Positions 16,501 through 26,237 of a DNA stretch of 44,151 bases are shown piece after piece. The position numbers and the translations under genes were made by a program. The first letter of the stretch is position 1, and the number at the start of each line of letters is the position of its first letter. The notes below the pieces were generated by a model. The model searched no databases and had not been told where the DNA came from. It worked only from the letters and a program-made list of their open reading frames with translations. The DNA is from Gammaproteobacteria bacterium (lineage in GTDB: Bacteria; Pseudomonadota; Gammaproteobacteria; Pseudomonadales; Azotimanducaceae): assembly GCA_005799745.1 (NCBI GenBank), contig SYFY01000171.1, positions 1 to 44,151 of the forward strand, given 5' to 3'.

Positions 16501-17211
16501 ATGAATCTAGTGAATCAATCCGAACAGAACGTGCAATCGAAGCAACGCATCGTCATACGTGCTGAGTCGATCAACAAGACCGTGCCTACTGCCGAAGGCA
16601 GTCTCATCATTCTTGATGCGGTTGATCTCTCCATCGAGGCCGGCCAATCCGTCGCCATCGTCGGCGCATCAGGCTCGGGCAAAACCACGCTGCTCGGCAT
16701 TCTGGCCGGTCTCGACTTACCCAGTACCGGCAAGGTCTGGCTTGAGGACGCGGAATTGACTGCACTTGATGAAGAACAACGCGCACTGGTCCGTGGCCGA
16801 TGCGTAGGTTTTGTTTTTCAGTCGTTCCAGTTACTCGATAGCCTCACGGCGATTGAGAACGTCATGTTGCCGGCTGAACTTCGTGGGGATGCTTCTGCTG
16901 CAACCGATGCGCGAGCGCTACTTGAACAGGTTGGATTAGGGGCGCGTACCCATCACTACCCAAGACAGCTCTCTGGCGGAGAACAACAACGGGTCGCCAT
17001 TGCGCGTGCTTTTGCGTCCAAACCTTCAGTACTTTTTGCAGACGAGCCCACGGGCAACCTCGACACCACCACAGGGGAGCGCGTGATTGATTTGCTCTTT
17101 GATCTCAACCGGGCATTTGCGACTACGCTCATTCTGGTCACCCACGATGAGCGTCTGGCATCACGCTGCAGCCGTCGAGTGGTGATTAGCGGCGGCAGGA
17201 TCGTCTCGTGA
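16501..17211 (+). CDS. ybbA: ABC transporter ATPase YbbA
   Basis: The 236-residue ATP-binding subunit of the LolD/MacB-like class. Walker A is GASGSGKTT (Lys61), the Q-loop lies in FVFQSFQLLDSL, the signature is LSGGEQQR, Walker B is VLFADEPTG, and the switch His is in VTHDE. It pairs with the YbbP permease, whose GTG start overlaps this stop (GTGA at 17208-17211), indicating translational coupling. The divergent partner tesA suggests a shared role in lipid or lysophospholipid handling at the inner membrane, an old inference from gene order rather than a proven reaction. Confidence 0.95.
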   Translation: MNLVNQSEQNVQSKQRIVIRAESINKTVPTAEGSLIILDAVDLSIEAGQSVAIVGASGSGKTTLLGILAGLDLPSTGKVWLEDAELTALDEEQRALVRGRCVGFVFQSFQLLDSLTAIENVMLPAELRGDASAATDARALLEQVGLGARTHHYPRQLSGGEQQRVAIARAFASKPSVLFADEPTGNLDTTTGERVIDLLFDLNRAFATTLILVTHDERLASRCSRRVVISGGRIVS

Positions 17212-19697
17212 AGCCCGCTCTCGTCTGGCGCATGGCAGTTCGGGATTGGCGGGCCGGTGAGCTGTTGTTGTTGGTGATCGCGCTCGTCATTGCGGTGGGG
17301 ACCGTCACGGCGATCAGTCTTTTTGTTGATCGGCTGCATCAGGCGCTGTTGTCTGAGTCGGCGCACATGTTGGCCGCTGATCGATACATCACCAGCGGCG
17401 AGCCCCTCCCTGCGGAGTTTAGTGAGAAGGCCAGAGCCCGTGGTATCACCACCAGTGAGGTGATGGTCTTTCCATCCATGGTCTTTGCCGAAGGTGACCG
17501 TAACCAACTCGTTAGCGTCAAGGCGGTAACAGCCGGGTATCCGCTGCGTGGCAAGCTCATCGTCGGTGAGTCACCTTTTCTGCGTGGCGCCCCGACGAAC
17601 GAATTACCCATGCCTGGAGAGGTTTGGCTGGATTCGCGGCTCTTTCCGGCAATGGACCTTAAAATCGGCGATACCGTCGAAGTCGGTATGAAGGCGCTGC
17701 GGGTCACGCGGGTGCTGGTGGCTGAACCGGATCGTGGCGGCAGTTTTTTCGATATGGGGCCACGTCTCTTGATGAGCCTCGACGATGTGGCCGCGACTGA
17801 AGTGGTTCAACCCGGAAGTCGCTTGAACTACCGCTTGCTGATGGCCGGGCCAGACATCGAACTCGATGCGCTGAAAGAAGAGATCGAGCTGGATGCAGGC
17901 CACCGCTGGGTCGGTATTCGTGATGCGAGCCCACGTATTGGCAATGCCCTCGATCGGGCCGAGAGTTTTCTCTTGCTGGGGGGATTGTTGGGGGTTCTGC
18001 TTGCTGGTGTCGCGGTGGCGCTCTCGGCACATCGTTACGCGCGACGGCACTACGATCACGTGGGTGTACTCAAAACCCTGGGGGCAACTCCGAGCGCTAT
18101 TGCGAAAGGCTATCTTGGGCTCTTATTGCTGGTGGGTAGTTTCTCCATCCTCATCGGCCTCCTTGCCGGTGGGCTTCTCCATTTCGGCATTGTTTCGGCG
18201 CTGGGTGCTTTGATCACCGTGGAGCTGCCTCCGCCGGGTGTGCGCCCGCTTGTTGTAGGCGCGTTGACTGGCCTCGTCTGCGCACTCGCGTTTGCGCTGC
18301 CGCCGTTGATTCACCTCCGGAACATCTCGCCGATGCGTGTGATTCGCCGAGATCTCGGTGGTACGGAAGTGAGTCAATGGGTGACCTATGGGGCGGCGGT
18401 TGCTGGCAGTCTCGCGCTGCTGATCTGGTACACCCAAAGCGCGATGTTGACGCTTTGGACTTTGCTCGGCAGCGTCGGTGTGCTGTTGATTTTTGGCGCA
18501 CTGGCGCTATTGCTGCTTCGAGGCAGCCGCTTGCTGGGCATGCAGGCCGCTAGCCTGTGGCGCCTCGCGCTCTCAGGTTTACAACGCCGCCGCCGCGAGA
18601 ATATTGCGCAGATCCTGATCTTCGGCCTGGCCATCATGTTGTTGGCGGTGTTGACGCTGCTGCGCACGGCTTTGCTGGATGACTGGCGGGCGCAGATCCC
18701 GCCGGATACACCGAACCACTTTGTGATGAACATCCTGCCAGAAGAAGCAGCCACCATCGATGGGATGATCGAAATGGTCAGCACACGGCGTGGCGGGACC
18801 TATCCCATCGTGCGAGGGCGTGTCACCGCCCACAACGAACGTCTCGCCAGCGAGGTTGATGAGGCGCGCAAAGGTTCATTCGATGAGCAGGGCACCCGCC
18901 TCGGCAGTGAACGTAATCTCACCTGGTCAGGCACGATGCCGGAGGACAATGAGATCATTGAAGGGGAATGGTGGCCGGAGGATGTGCAGGATCTGCTGGT
19001 CAGCCTCGAAGTCGATTACGCACGCGAGTTCGATATCAAGATCGGCGACACCTTGAAATTCGACATAGCTGGCAGCGAGGTGAGTGCCAAGGTGGCATCG
19101 CTGCGTAAGCTCGACTGGGAAAGTATGAAACCGAACTTTTTTCTCATCTTCTCGCCCGGCGTGTTAGTCGACTATCCGGCGACGTATATGACGTCGTTCC
19201 ACCTGGATCGAGAGAACAAGGTCTTTCTCAACGATCTGCTGTCGAAGTATCCGACCATCACCGTACTCGAGATCGACGCGGTCATCGAACAGGTGCAGCG
19301 AATCGTCGACCGAGTGACCCAGGCCGTGGAACTGATTCTCGGGCTCGTTCTGGCGTCAGGCTGTCTGGTGCTCCTCGCGAGTATTCAGGCGAGCCGTGAC
19401 TCCCGGCAGGCGGAACACGCCTTGCTTCGTGCCATTGGCGGGACACAACGACTCATTCGAGGGGCGTTGACCGTCGAATTCGCAGTGCTGGGTGGGATGG
19501 CCGGACTGGTCGCCGCAGTTGGTGCGGAAACGACGGTCGCGATCCTGCATACGCAGATCTTCGATCTGCCAATGACCTTACATCCGTGGATGTGGCTGAT
19601 TGCACCACTGCTAGGCGCAGTTCTGATTGGTGGTGTGGGTCTTCTAGGCACGCGAAAGCTGGTATCAACACCGCCAATGCGGGTGCTCCGCGGCTGA
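17208..19697 (+). CDS. ybbP: ABC transporter permease YbbP (FtsX family)
   Basis: An 829-residue permease with the duplicated FtsX-type layout. One N-terminal helix (about 19-41) is followed by a large periplasmic domain (about 45-250) and three helices with the coupling stretch HVGVLKTLGATPSAI. A central group of helices follows (about 395-490), then a second periplasmic domain (about 500-700) and the last three helices with HALLRAIGGTQRLI. Length and order fit E. coli YbbP. It acts with YbbA; the substrate is unknown. GTG 17208 is the start, overlapping the ybbA stop. Confidence 0.94.
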   Translation: MKPALVWRMAVRDWRAGELLLLVIALVIAVGTVTAISLFVDRLHQALLSESAHMLAADRYITSGEPLPAEFSEKARARGITTSEVMVFPSMVFAEGDRNQLVSVKAVTAGYPLRGKLIVGESPFLRGAPTNELPMPGEVWLDSRLFPAMDLKIGDTVEVGMKALRVTRVLVAEPDRGGSFFDMGPRLLMSLDDVAATEVVQPGSRLNYRLLMAGPDIELDALKEEIELDAGHRWVGIRDASPRIGNALDRAESFLLLGGLLGVLLAGVAVALSAHRYARRHYDHVGVLKTLGATPSAIAKGYLGLLLLVGSFSILIGLLAGGLLHFGIVSALGALITVELPPPGVRPLVVGALTGLVCALAFALPPLIHLRNISPMRVIRRDLGGTEVSQWVTYGAAVAGSLALLIWYTQSAMLTLWTLLGSVGVLLIFGALALLLLRGSRLLGMQAASLWRLALSGLQRRRRENIAQILIFGLAIMLLAVLTLLRTALLDDWRAQIPPDTPNHFVMNILPEEAATIDGMIEMVSTRRGGTYPIVRGRVTAHNERLASEVDEARKGSFDEQGTRLGSERNLTWSGTMPEDNEIIEGEWWPEDVQDLLVSLEVDYAREFDIKIGDTLKFDIAGSEVSAKVASLRKLDWESMKPNFFLIFSPGVLVDYPATYMTSFHLDRENKVFLNDLLSKYPTITVLEIDAVIEQVQRIVDRVTQAVELILGLVLASGCLVLLASIQASRDSRQAEHALLRAIGGTQRLIRGALTVEFAVLGGMAGLVAAVGAETTVAILHTQIFDLPMTLHPWMWLIAPLLGAVLIGGVGLLGTRKLVSTPPMRVLRG

Positions 19698-19922
19698 TTT
19701 TTCCGGGCGCATCTGGTGTTGCTCTGGCCCATCTGCTCGTCATTCAGTCGTGCCCGAAGTTCGTTGCTGACGACAGAAATACGGCGCAGCACTAAGGCTC
19801 GCCGTCAGTCATTTGACGTGTGTATTCTGCCCTTGGTTGACCGCAACCAAGCAGAGTGAACTGCTACGCGAATCCAGCTCCCGCTGTTTGCGCACCCTTG
19901 TTGAGTCCTCTAGCGTGTCGGT

Positions 19923-21928
19923 ATGGCGGCACATCAGCTTTCAGTTCCGAGCGTGACATCACAAGCGTGGTGGGGCCGACAGCTGCGTGTCGGCGATCGG
20001 CCGCAGTGGTGGTTCGCATTTGCGGGTGTGCTTTGGAGTTTTGCAGCGTTTCTGCAACTCATGGTGCACAACGGTGAAATGCAGATCGAGCGAAGCACTG
20101 ACGACGAACTTTCCGTCGCTCAAGTGGAAAAGTTGCATTCGACGCAGCGCTTCGTTGACCAGCTTAGCCTGATCGTCTCTCTATTCGTCTGGACCGGCGG
20201 TGGCATCGTTCTTGTTCAATCGGGACGGATCTTGCTTCGTAGACGTACCTCCCACTTGATTGTCGGCGCGTTGTCGACACGTGTATTTCAGGACTCGCCG
20301 TGTGCCATGGTTGTCACCGACCTGCACGACGTTGTGCGTGATGTGAATCCAGCCTACGAAAAACTCACTGGTTATCGCCGTCAGGAAGTCGTGGGTATGC
20401 CACTGACGATTAATCACTCCGGTGCTGCCGACGAGGACGTTGTTCGTCGCATGTGCGAGCGCCTCGCCGCATCCGGTGCGTGGGAAGGCCAGTTTTGGCT
20501 GCGCAACCGATCCGGTGAAGCGTTTTCTGACAAGGTGCTGAGACGTACCTTTCTCAATCCTGAAACCGGTGAGCGAGGCATTCTGAGGATCTCGCTTGAT
20601 TCGACCGGTTCGGAAGAAGAAAAACGCTTGATGTTGTGGCAAGCCCATCACGATACCCTGACCAAACTGCCGAACCGCAACCTGTTCCAGGAACGATTCA
20701 CACGCGTGCTGATGAATTTCAAGCCCGACGAACACGGCGCGGTGCTCGCGATTAATGTTGACAACTTCAAGATCATCAACGATTCACAAGGCGCTGCGAA
20801 GGGTGATCAGCTGCTAACGCAAGTCGCATTCCGGATCTCGCTCGCTGCAACAGAAACGGATACGGTTGCGCGGCTCGCGGGCGATCATTTCGCGGTGCTG
20901 GTGGAATACATCCACGACTATTCGGAAGCGGAGCGACTCGCCCGCAACATTCTTGAACAGATTCGTATGCCATTTCAGCTCGATGACACGGAAGTGTCGC
21001 TGACAGCGAGTATCGGCATCTGCGTGTTTCCAACAGATGGCAGCGATTGCGGCGAACTCATGCAGCGTGCCGATGCCGCGACCGCAAAGGTCAAGGCACG
21101 TGGCGGCAATGATGTGCAGTTCTTCGAAAGCGCGATGAATCGTGAAGCGCAGCGTCGCCTGGAGATTGAAACTCAGCTGCGCCGAGCGATTCGTGACGAT
21201 CAACTTCTGCTGCATTTCCAGCCAGTGATCGATCTGCGTGATGGCAGTGTCGTCGGAGCGGAAGCGCTGGTGCGTTGGCAACATCCGGAGCAAGGACTGA
21301 TTTCACCCGGCGTATTCACCCCATTGCTGAAGAGTCAGGTCTGATTGTTGATCTTGGCGCGTGGGTATTACGCCGTGTGGGCCGTTATCTGCGCGAGTGT
21401 GAAGTACCGGCCATCGAAAGTCTGCGCATTTCAGTCAACGTCAGTGCCCAGCAGCTCAGGGATGAAAACACTCGACAGAATTTCCTGCAGTTGGCGCGTC
21501 GTGAAACGGCGAGTCGACTTACACTCGAGATTACCGAGAGTGCCCTCGTGGCGGATAGGGAAGGAGTTCATCAGTTCCTCGGAACTGCTCATGAACTCGG
21601 ATATCGAACTACATTAGATGACTTCGGTACAGGTTTCTCTTCGCTGAGTTACCTGCGCGACTTTCGCTTCGACGTGCTCAAGGTCGACAAGTCCTTCATC
21701 GACAACCTGCAGGACGCGAGGCATATGGTTCTCGTGGCATCGATTGTGTCCATGGGTCGCACCCTCGGCATGCAGATCGTGGCGGAAGGGGTTGAGGAAG
21801 ACAGCCAGGTACGAAAACTCAAACAAGTCGGCTGCGATTATGCGCAGGGGTTCTTCTATGCAAGGCCAATTCCCTGGGATGACTTTGTCCGCTTTGTAAC
21901 TCCAGAACACCTGCGCGCTGTCTCCTGA
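19923..21928 (+). pseudogene. PAS-GGDEF-EAL cyclic-di-GMP protein, frameshifted in the EAL domain
   Basis: An inner-membrane signalling protein with two membrane segments (about residues 30-48 and 80-102), a PAS domain (about 120-235, FQDSPCAMVVTD and NPAYEKLTGYRRQEVVGM), then GGDEF and EAL domains. The GGDEF signature is AGDHF (residues 319-323), so cyclase activity is unlikely and the domain is probably a GTP sensor. The EAL domain has E447 (GAEALVRW), DDFGTGFSSLSYL, LKVDKSFI and VAEGVEED, all expected for a phosphodiesterase. The frame changes at CCCC 21319-21322; one more C joins both parts into a 669-residue protein. If the shift is real, the phosphodiesterase is cut off after its first motif. 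Confidence 0.87.
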
Positions 21929-21980
21929 CGGCTGAATTCACCCTCGGATCAGCCATCCTTTATTGCAGTCAACCGGACAA

Positions 21981-22006
21981 GGCGCTAAAAAGGCGCCCCT
22001 TCTTTT
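21981..22006 (+). terminator. Weak terminator-like hairpin before ttcA
   Basis: GGCGC (21981-21985) pairs with GCGCC (21993-21997) around an A-rich loop and is followed by CCTTCTTTT. It would end the GGDEF-EAL transcript, but its T run touches the first ttcA start codon (GTG 22007). Either transcription of ttcA begins just here, or ttcA really starts at GTG 22019. Confidence 0.4.
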
Positions 22007-22885
22007 GTGAATACAGCCGTGTCCGACGTTGCTGTCTACGAGCCTGATGTTCCAGACCTTCCTGCAGGGGATAGCCGGAAGGCGGAGTTTGAGCTCAATA
22101 AACTCACCAAGCGTCTGCGGCGGCTCACCGGTCAGGCCGTGGTCGATTACGGAATGATCGAAGAGGGTGACCGCGTGATGGTCTGCCTGTCCGGCGGTAA
22201 AGACTCGTACACGATGCTCGACATGCTGCTGTCCTTGCAGCGTAACGCGCCGATTCGGTTTGAACTTCTGGCGGTCAATCTCGATCAGAAACAGCCGGGC
22301 TTCCCTGCAGAGGTGTTGCCATGTTATCTGGATGGCATCGGCGTGCGTTACGAAATTCTGGAAGAAGACACCTACAGCATCGTCAAAGCGAGCACGCCGG
22401 AGGGCAAGATCACGTGCCCGATCTGCTCACGGCTGCGACGAGGGATTCTGTATTCACATGCTGTCAAACGGGGAGTGAACAAGATTGCACTCGGCCATCA
22501 TCTCGACGACGTTGTCGGAACGTTATTCCTGAATCTCTTTCATGGGGGAAAGCTCAAGGCGATGCCGCCCAAACTGCGCAGCGATGATGGGCGCAACATC
22601 GTCATACGACCGTTGTACTACTGTCGTGAAGTCGATATCGAACGGTACTCTGCTGCCAGAGCGCATCCGATCATTCCCTGCAACCTGTGTGGGTCACAAG
22701 AAAACCTGCAGCGGAAGAAGATTGGTCAGATGCTCCGGCAATGGGATGTCGAACAACCGGGTCGGGTCGAGAACATCGCGCGATCGCTCGCTAATGTTGC
22801 ACCATCACATCTGGGTGATAGGGATCTCTTCGATTTCAATGGACTGAAAATCGACCGGTTATTGCCGCTCGCGCAGCTCGATTGA
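22007..22885 (+). CDS. ttcA: tRNA 2-thiocytidine biosynthesis protein TtcA
   Basis: An ATP- and iron-sulfur-dependent enzyme that thiolates C32 of certain tRNAs. The PP-loop is SGGKDS (62-67). Cluster cysteines C137 and C140 are in [10 protein letters not shown], with the second pair C225 and C228 in [14 protein letters not shown] follows the first pair. At 292 residues it has the normal size. The start is GTG 22007 or, in view of the hairpin just before it, GTG 22019; the conserved part begins only near residue 26 ([14 protein letters not shown]). It stands between a signalling gene and a P450 cluster with no functional tie visible. Confidence 0.95.
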   Translation: MNTAVSDVAVYEPDVPDLPAGDSRKAEFELNKLTKRLRRLTGQAVVDYGMIEEGDRVMVCLSGGKDSYTMLDMLLSLQRNAPIRFELLAVNLDQKQPGFPAEVLPCYLDGIGVRYEILEEDTYSIVKASTPEGKITCPICSRLRRGILYSHAVKRGVNKIALGHHLDDVVGTLFLNLFHGGKLKAMPPKLRSDDGRNIVIRPLYYCREVDIERYSAARAHPIIPCNLCGSQENLQRKKIGQMLRQWDVEQPGRVENIARSLANVAPSHLGDRDLFDFNGLKIDRLLPLAQLD

Positions 22886-22968
22886 GGTGCGTGGACGACG
22901 CTCGCACATCGCGATGAGCTCTGCGATGATCGAGCTCGAATCAACGTCCGGATTACCCGGAGGGCGCC

Positions 22969-24267
22969 ATGACCGTTTCCTCGCCATCGACACCCAAGGG
23001 CAGCGTATCGCCTCGCCCTGTCATTGACCCTGACGTTTTCGGCAGCCCGGAATACGCCGCGAATCCTTACCCCACGCTGAAGTTGCTGCGCGATCACTAC
23101 CCGGCTTACCGCAACCCCAAAAATGGCCTGTGGATGATCACCCGTTACGAAGATGTGGTTAATGGTTTCAAGGACACGGTGAATCTCTCAGCGTCACCCA
23201 ACGGTGAGTCCATCGGTGGTGTCTTTGGACCGACGCTCATGGAGTACGACGGCGACGATCACACCAAGCTTCGCAACATCGTCGCACCACAATTCGTCGG
23301 CATGAAACTCAAGACGTTGTTACCCGTCGTGACACGTAACGCGATGGCATTGATTAGCCAGTTCACGGAGCGACAGGCGAAGCTGATTGCGGATCAAGCC
23401 TCCACGGCCGGCGAGATCGACATCGTCGACGACTTTGCAACCCGGCTGCCACTTAATGTCATTCTCGACGTGATGAGTCTGCCGCAGGAAGCACATGAAA
23501 TGTTCCATCAGTGGTATCCGGCGATGATGAATGGCATCAACGGCGGGCCGCATCTACGCGCACTCGGTGTTAAAGCCAACCAGGACTATCACGACTACCT
23601 CGACCCATTGATTGACGCGCGAGCGAAGGATCCCGGTGAAGACCTGCTTTCCCGGCTTGCGACAGCACGTGTTGATGGTCAACAGATGACCAAGGCTGAG
23701 ATTAAATCGTTCGCGAGCCTGATCCTGGTGGCAGGCGCCGAAACGACGGACAAGGCCATCGCCAATCTCTGGTACCAATTGCTCTCCAATCCCGACCAAT
23801 GGGCGGCGGTACAAGCTAATTCTGAGCTGCTCGAACCCGCATTCACAGAGATGATGCGGGTGCATCCACCGGCAGCCGCACAGATGCGCAAGGCGGTCCG
23901 AGACATTCATCTGCATGGCGAGACCATTCCAGCTGGCGCTTATGTCAGCCTTTCGATTTACGGCGCCAACCGGGATGAGCGTGTTTTTACAGAGCCGGAT
24001 CGTTTCAACATTTTCCGTGACGATCTGTTTCTGGGGCGCGAGATGCGAGGTGGCTACCAGCAGGATGGGCGCTCGGGTCATCTCGGGTTTGGGCTCGGGA
24101 AACACTTCTGTGCGGGTTATCAACTGGCTCGGGCTGAAACCGTGATTGGCACCAAGATGTTGATGCCGGTCATTCGCAATCCACGGTTCAAGGCGGGAAC
24201 GAATCCCGGACCGATTGCGATTCGGATTGCGCCGTGGAGCTTGAAGCTGGAGTTTGATGCCGCGTGA
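22969..24267 (+). CDS. Cytochrome P450
   Basis: A soluble bacterial class I-type P450 monooxygenase of 432 residues. The I-helix oxygen-binding motif is AGAETT (255-260), the K-helix ExxR is E294-R297 (EMMR), and the haem loop FGLGKHFCAG places the thiolate ligand at Cys381. The start is ATG 22969 after GGAGGGCG. The substrate cannot be read from the sequence; many marine relatives hydroxylate fatty acids, terpenes or sterols. No ferredoxin or reductase gene is adjacent. The next four genes follow on the same strand with 30-53 base gaps, suggesting one operon. Confidence 0.95.
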   Translation: MTVSSPSTPKGSVSPRPVIDPDVFGSPEYAANPYPTLKLLRDHYPAYRNPKNGLWMITRYEDVVNGFKDTVNLSASPNGESIGGVFGPTLMEYDGDDHTKLRNIVAPQFVGMKLKTLLPVVTRNAMALISQFTERQAKLIADQASTAGEIDIVDDFATRLPLNVILDVMSLPQEAHEMFHQWYPAMMNGINGGPHLRALGVKANQDYHDYLDPLIDARAKDPGEDLLSRLATARVDGQQMTKAEIKSFASLILVAGAETTDKAIANLWYQLLSNPDQWAAVQANSELLEPAFTEMMRVHPPAAAQMRKAVRDIHLHGETIPAGAYVSLSIYGANRDERVFTEPDRFNIFRDDLFLGREMRGGYQQDGRSGHLGFGLGKHFCAGYQLARAETVIGTKMLMPVIRNPRFKAGTNPGPIAIRIAPWSLKLEFDAA

Positions 24268-24316
24268 GGGTGCCTGCGCGCACGAACGTTCCGATTGAAT
24301 AACGAAGGGTGATCAG

Positions 24317-24661
24317 ATGAAAACAAGAAAACACGTGTTTTTGTGGACGATGTTGGTGGCACTGACTACCGGATGCACCCAGGAAACCCAGAACCGCATC
24401 GGTCGGGGTATTCAAAACTGGACTGGCACGAATGGTGTTCTCGACATTTATGCCGGTGAGAAACTGGCGATGCGGTTTATCGAGATCGACAAACTGACCA
24501 CTGCGGTGGCGACGAGTGGAGATGACGCGCGCGCGTTTCGCTTTGGCTACGGAATTCTCGATCTCAATCAGAACCTCACCGAAGATTCCGGCGAGAAGCG
24601 GGTTTACTTTGAGGTGAGTGACTATTCAACGCCTTATGTTTTTTATGAAAACCCGCTGTGA
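24317..24661 (+). CDS. Small lipoprotein of unknown function
   Basis: 114 residues with a lipoprotein signal peptide, MKTRKHVFLWTMLVALTTGC, giving a lipidated Cys20. The mature part is mixed alpha/beta, with NRIGRGIQNWTGTNG and a Tyr-rich C-terminus (YFEVSDYSTPYVFYENPL). I do not recognise a family. It lies 49 bases after the P450 gene and 48 before the VOC gene, both on the same strand, so is probably co-expressed with them. Its envelope location hints that the operon deals with a compound encountered at the cell surface, which is inference only. Confidence 0.8.
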   Translation: MKTRKHVFLWTMLVALTTGCTQETQNRIGRGIQNWTGTNGVLDIYAGEKLAMRFIEIDKLTTAVATSGDDARAFRFGYGILDLNQNLTEDSGEKRVYFEVSDYSTPYVFYENPL

Positions 24662-24709
24662 TCGAAAGTCCGCAGCGCATGCACGCCTGTTGCACCGAGG
24701 AGGTCCACT

Positions 24710-25228
24710 GTGAGCCTGATGAAATACCCGATCTTCCAATACGCCTACGTGGTTGATGACATCGAAACGGCCTGTCGACAGTGGCATGCGCTCACTGGCG
24801 CTGGTCCGTTCTTTGTCTCGCCACACCACCAATCGCCTGACCACTTCTATCGTGGTAAACCATCAGAAGCGGATCTCTCCTACGCCTTTGGACAAGCAGG
24901 CCCTGCGCACCTTCAGCTCATTCAACAACACAACGACGCGCCATCGGTTTATCGAGAAATGATTGCCAGGGGACAACAGGGGTTTCATCACGTCGCTATC
25001 CTACCGCCGGACTTTGATGCGGAAAAAGCCCGTTTCGAGTCGCTCGGATTTCCTGCGGTCACCACGCTGACATCCGCGGCGCGCGTGGCTTACATGGACA
25101 CGCGTCCGGCGCTCGGGTGTTTTGTGGAACTCTACGAAGACAACCAACCCCTACGGGAAACCTTCGAGCGGTGGAAGGCCATTCACGACGGCTGGGATGG
25201 GGTGACTGATCCGATCCGCAAAGCCTGA
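24710..25228 (+). CDS. VOC superfamily (glyoxalase-like) protein
   Basis: 172 residues with the paired beta-alpha-beta-beta-beta halves of the vicinal oxygen chelate fold. The first half (about 8-80) is FQYAYVVDDIETACRQWHAL to HLQLIQ. The second half (about 90-160) is GFHHVAILPPDFDAEKARF to GCFVELYED. Candidate metal ligands are His65-region residues (HLQLIQ), H93/H94 (GFHHVA) and the Glu in FVELYED. Members include dioxygenases, isomerases and lyases; the reaction here is unknown. GTG 24710 is chosen because GAGGAGG lies 8 bases upstream; ATG 24719 is the alternative. Confidence 0.88.
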   Translation: MSLMKYPIFQYAYVVDDIETACRQWHALTGAGPFFVSPHHQSPDHFYRGKPSEADLSYAFGQAGPAHLQLIQQHNDAPSVYREMIARGQQGFHHVAILPPDFDAEKARFESLGFPAVTTLTSAARVAYMDTRPALGCFVELYEDNQPLRETFERWKAIHDGWDGVTDPIRKA

Positions 25229-25258
25229 TCCCATTGACTTTTAACAGAGAGTTTTTTT

Positions 25259-25669
25259 ATGAACGGTTTTGCCTTGTTGATGGATGTCACCGCGCGCGTG
25301 TTGCTCGGTCTCTACTTTCTTGTACCGGGTCTTTCGAAGATTCCGGGCTTTGACGCCATGGTCAGCTACATGACGCTACATGGAGTGCCGTTTACAGTAC
25401 CGCTCTTGGTGCTGACGACGGCCTTGCAGATTGGTGGCGGGCTGGCGTTGATCGCCGGGTGGCAAACCCGTGCCGTTGCCTTTGTCCTCGCCGGGTTGAC
25501 GATCATGATCAACGTTTACATGCACGACTTCTGGAATGTGTACGAAGGTGTTAACCAGGGGCACGAAACGCAGAACTTCATCAAAAATCTCGGTATTTTC
25601 GCCGGTCTTTTGTTGCTCGCCGCGCGAGGTGCGCCACATCTGTCGCTGGATGCCAGACGCGCTGCGTGA
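25259..25669 (+). CDS. DoxX family membrane protein
   Basis: A 136-residue protein with four predicted membrane helices and the DoxX-type N-terminus RVLLGLYFLVPGLSKIPGF, followed by GLALIAGWQTRAVAFVLAGLTI and a final helix before the Arg-rich end. DoxX proteins are small quinone-linked or redox-associated membrane subunits with few defined functions. The ATG at 25259 is preceded by CAGAGAG. It is in series with P450, lipoprotein and VOC genes. Confidence 0.88.
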   Translation: MNGFALLMDVTARVLLGLYFLVPGLSKIPGFDAMVSYMTLHGVPFTVPLLVLTTALQIGGGLALIAGWQTRAVAFVLAGLTIMINVYMHDFWNVYEGVNQGHETQNFIKNLGIFAGLLLLAARGAPHLSLDARRAA

Positions 25670-25722
25670 AATGGCTTGTTAACAACGTAACCCACATTGA
25701 TTGAACTGGAGCTTTTTCCAAA

Positions 25723-26229
25723 ATGATCGAACGGACGATCGAGCGTCTTCTCTTTGCCAGCCGCTGGATACTGGCGCCGGTCTATCTCGGCCTCTCATTG
25801 GCGCTGATCGTGCTGGCGGTTAAGTTCTTTCAGGAAGCCTGGCACATCATGACCTCGGTACTGGTGATGGGTGAAGCCGATCTGGTCCTCACGCTGCTCG
25901 CGATGGTCGACTTGGTGTTGGTGGGGAGCCTCATCGTGATGGTGATGTTCTCTGGCTATGAGAACTTCGTGTCGCGCATTGAGCTTGATGACAACACGGA
26001 AAAACTCGGTTGGCTCGGCAAGTTGGATGCCGGCACGCTGAAGCTCAAGGTCGCTGCATCTATTGTTGCGATTTCATCCATCCATCTTCTACAGAAGTTC
26101 ATGGATGTGGAGAAAATCGACAACGACAAGCTGCTCTGGTACGTCATCATTCATATGACGTTTGTCGTGTCGGCGCTCTTGATGGGTTGGCTCGATAAGA
26201 TCGCGTTCGCTTCACACCGCGAACACTAA
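25723..26229 (+). CDS. UPF0114 family membrane protein (YqhA-like)
   Basis: 168 residues with four membrane segments (about 15-35, 55-78, 104-125 and 138-158). It carries the family features: the N-terminal [21 protein letters not shown], the loop [12 protein letters not shown], and the closing MGWLDKI. UPF0114/YqhA proteins are widespread inner-membrane proteins of unknown function. It ends 8 bases from the convergent response-regulator gene; the junction contains only a short stem (GCGTC with GACGC, 26231-26246) as a possible shared terminator. Confidence 0.92.
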   Translation: MIERTIERLLFASRWILAPVYLGLSLALIVLAVKFFQEAWHIMTSVLVMGEADLVLTLLAMVDLVLVGSLIVMVMFSGYENFVSRIELDDNTEKLGWLGKLDAGTLKLKVAASIVAISSIHLLQKFMDVEKIDNDKLLWYVIIHMTFVVSALLMGWLDKIAFASHREH

Positions 26230-26237
26230 GCGTCGCT

